53,059 nucleotides of DNA from an uncultured Oligoflexia bacterium (GTDB lineage Bacteria; Bdellovibrionota; Bacteriovoracia; Bacteriovoracales; Bacteriovoracaceae): positions 1-53,059 of the forward strand of contig CAKZJW010000150.1 of the NCBI GenBank assembly GCA_937120495.1, in the 5' to 3' direction. Positions within the stretch are counted from its first letter, which is position 1; the number at the start of each line of letters is the position of its first letter. Shown in pieces: positions 51,893-53,059 of the stretch. The notes beneath the pieces were generated by a model. That model ran no database searches and had not been told where the DNA came from. It saw only the letters and a list, made by a program, of their open reading frames with translations. The position numbers were made by a program, and so were the translations under genes.

Positions 51893-52149
51893 TAATGTTT
51901 ATTGATTTTAAACAACTAAACGAAAATATCAATCGTTGATTTATTTGTTCTGTAATTAATATCATTTATTTAACTAAATTTTTAAAGAAAAAATTTGTTA
52001 CAACTAAGGCTTATTTGGCTTGTTTTATTTAACTATACCCTTATATATAATTAAGAAGATTCATTTAAAAAATATCACCTTAACGTCATTAATAAATTAA
52101 AAAGTATTTAACTTATTTATATTCAAATCTTAGGTAAAAAAGACAAAAT
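51893..52149. other. Divergent promoter region of fadI and the moxR-type gene
   Basis: With 51822-51892 this makes a 328-base gap between divergent starts. It is very AT-rich. Apart from the palindrome at 51878-51892 I see no open frame or strong hairpin. Confidence 0.5.
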
Positions 52150-53059
52150 ATGGCAATTGAACATTTTTCAACTTTAAAACAACATTTATCTCAACAAATT
52201 ATTGGTCAACCCGCTTTTGTTGAAAACTTACTTATTGCTTTACTAGCCAACGGTCATTTAATTGTTGAAGGGCCTCCAGGTCTTGCTAAAACACGTGCTA
52301 TTAATGCTTTAGCTGATGGGTTAGAAGCTGATTTTCATCGTATACAGTTCACACCCGATTTATTACCAGCTGATTTAACAGGTACAGATATTTATCGCCC
52401 AGAAGATGGTAGTTTTGTTTTTCAGGCAGGTCCATTATTTCAAAATTTAGTGTTAGCTGATGAAATAAACCGCGCACCTGCTAAGGTACAATCTGCTTTA
52501 CTAGAAGCTATGGCTGAAAGACAAGTAACTGTAGGTAGAAAAACTTACCAACTACCAGAACTATTCTTAGTAATGGCAACACAAAATCCTATTGAACAAG
52601 AAGGTACCTACCCTTTACCCGAAGCTCAACTCGACAGATTTTTAATGCATTTAGAAATAGATTACCCTGATGCCGCTACGGAACATAAAATTCTAGCACT
52701 CACTCGCAGTGAAGCAATTCAGTCTTTACAAAATGAAAGTGCAATTGATAAACAAAACAAACTGACTCAAGAAAACATTGCTAAAGCGCGCACTGACATA
52801 CTCAAACTGCATGTTTCTGAAGCGGCAGAAACTTACTTAGTACAATTAATTATGGCGACTAGAGAGCCAGAGAAATACGATGCCGACTTAGCCCAATGGA
52901 TAGAGATTGGTGCAAGCCCACGAGCCACAATTGCATTAGAACGGTGTGCAAGAGCACATGCATGGCTGCATAAACGTGACTTTGTTAGTCCTGAAGATAT
53001 TCAAGCTGTATTAGGGAATGTGCTTAGACACCGTCTTATATATAGTTACCATGCTCAAG
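52150..53059 (+). CDS. MoxR-family AAA ATPase, runs off the window end
   Basis: 303 residues are present and the frame is still open at 53059, so the C terminus is missing. Walker A is GPPGLAKT, Walker B is LVLADEINRAP, followed by sensor 1 (VMATQNPIEQEGTYPLPEAQ), LDRF and the lid motif GASPRATIAL. MoxR proteins act as chaperone-like ATPases, usually with a DUF58/VWA operon downstream, which would lie outside this window. Divergent placement next to fadIJ is familiar from Shewanella-type genomes (from memory), supporting the Alteromonadales assignment. Confidence 0.92.
   Translation, partial: MAIEHFSTLKQHLSQQIIGQPAFVENLLIALLANGHLIVEGPPGLAKTRAINALADGLEADFHRIQFTPDLLPADLTGTDIYRPEDGSFVFQAGPLFQNLVLADEINRAPAKVQSALLEAMAERQVTVGRKTYQLPELFLVMATQNPIEQEGTYPLPEAQLDRFLMHLEIDYPDAATEHKILALTRSEAIQSLQNESAIDKQNKLTQENIAKARTDILKLHVSEAAETYLVQLIMATREPEKYDADLAQWIEIGASPRATIALERCARAHAWLHKRDFVSPEDIQAVLGNVLRHRLIYSYHAQ

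Overview
The window looks like a composite of DNA from at least three marine bacteria. I infer this from three places where a conserved protein domain is cut mid-fold and continues, in frame or on the opposite strand, as an unrelated protein of different taxonomic flavour (about 835-850, 1815-1835 and 45040-45060). The most economical reading is chimeric joining during whole-genome amplification or assembly. No database search was possible, so all taxonomic statements rest on family knowledge and gene context.

Region 1 (1 to ~845) holds a Bacteroidota-like receiver-domain protein, preceded by an AT-rich leader with no Shine-Dalgarno sequence. Region 2 (~845 to ~1820) holds pieces of two secreted carbohydrate-active proteins on the minus strand, also Bacteroidota-like.

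Region 3 (~1820 to ~45050) is the bulk of the window and reads as one coherent AT-rich chromosome segment of a marine Bacteriovoracia (Bdellovibrionota) type organism. It begins with a truncated PrkA kinase facing a PP2C phosphatase. Next comes a forward group (M23 peptidase, secA, an acidic repeat protein, a GlpD-like dehydrogenase), a pair of exported barrel-like proteins, and trxB. A long reverse operon (22213 to 15816) encodes most of a mevalonate pathway: IDI-2, HMG-CoA reductase, a GYDIA-type GHMP kinase, diphosphomevalonate decarboxylase and mevalonate kinase. It is headed by a CBM9-like protein and an RsmI-like methyltransferase, and a PilZ protein follows. A second reverse operon (30282 to 23328) runs accD, folC, lptD, a trpG-like amidotransferase, a degenerate trpF-like protein, surE and an M23 lipoprotein, so it mixes fatty-acid, folate, envelope and wall functions. 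Then come a tandem pair of ceramidase-like CREST membrane hydrolases, a secreted zinc metalloprotease, a large exported Cys-rich protein, an MscS-type channel, an Uup-type ABC-F protein, a Nif3 protein, an esterase, an EamA transporter and a degenerate receiver protein. Secreted proteases, LytM peptidases and sphingolipid-type hydrolases would suit a predatory lifestyle, but that is inference.

Region 4 (~45050 to 53059) is gammaproteobacterial, probably Alteromonadales (Colwellia-like). It contains a PAS-PAS-GGDEF-EAL protein missing its N terminus, two tiny peptide genes, a small membrane protein, and fadIJ opposite a moxR-type AAA gene that runs off the end. The most unusual locus is here. 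A sigma-54-type -24/-12 element (47054-47069) lies 37 bp before a gene for an 82-residue peptide made of a 22-residue leader and three exact 20-residue repeats, each ending in GRKRGTRRL. A 36-residue peptide ending in GWWS follows it. I do not recognise this pair.
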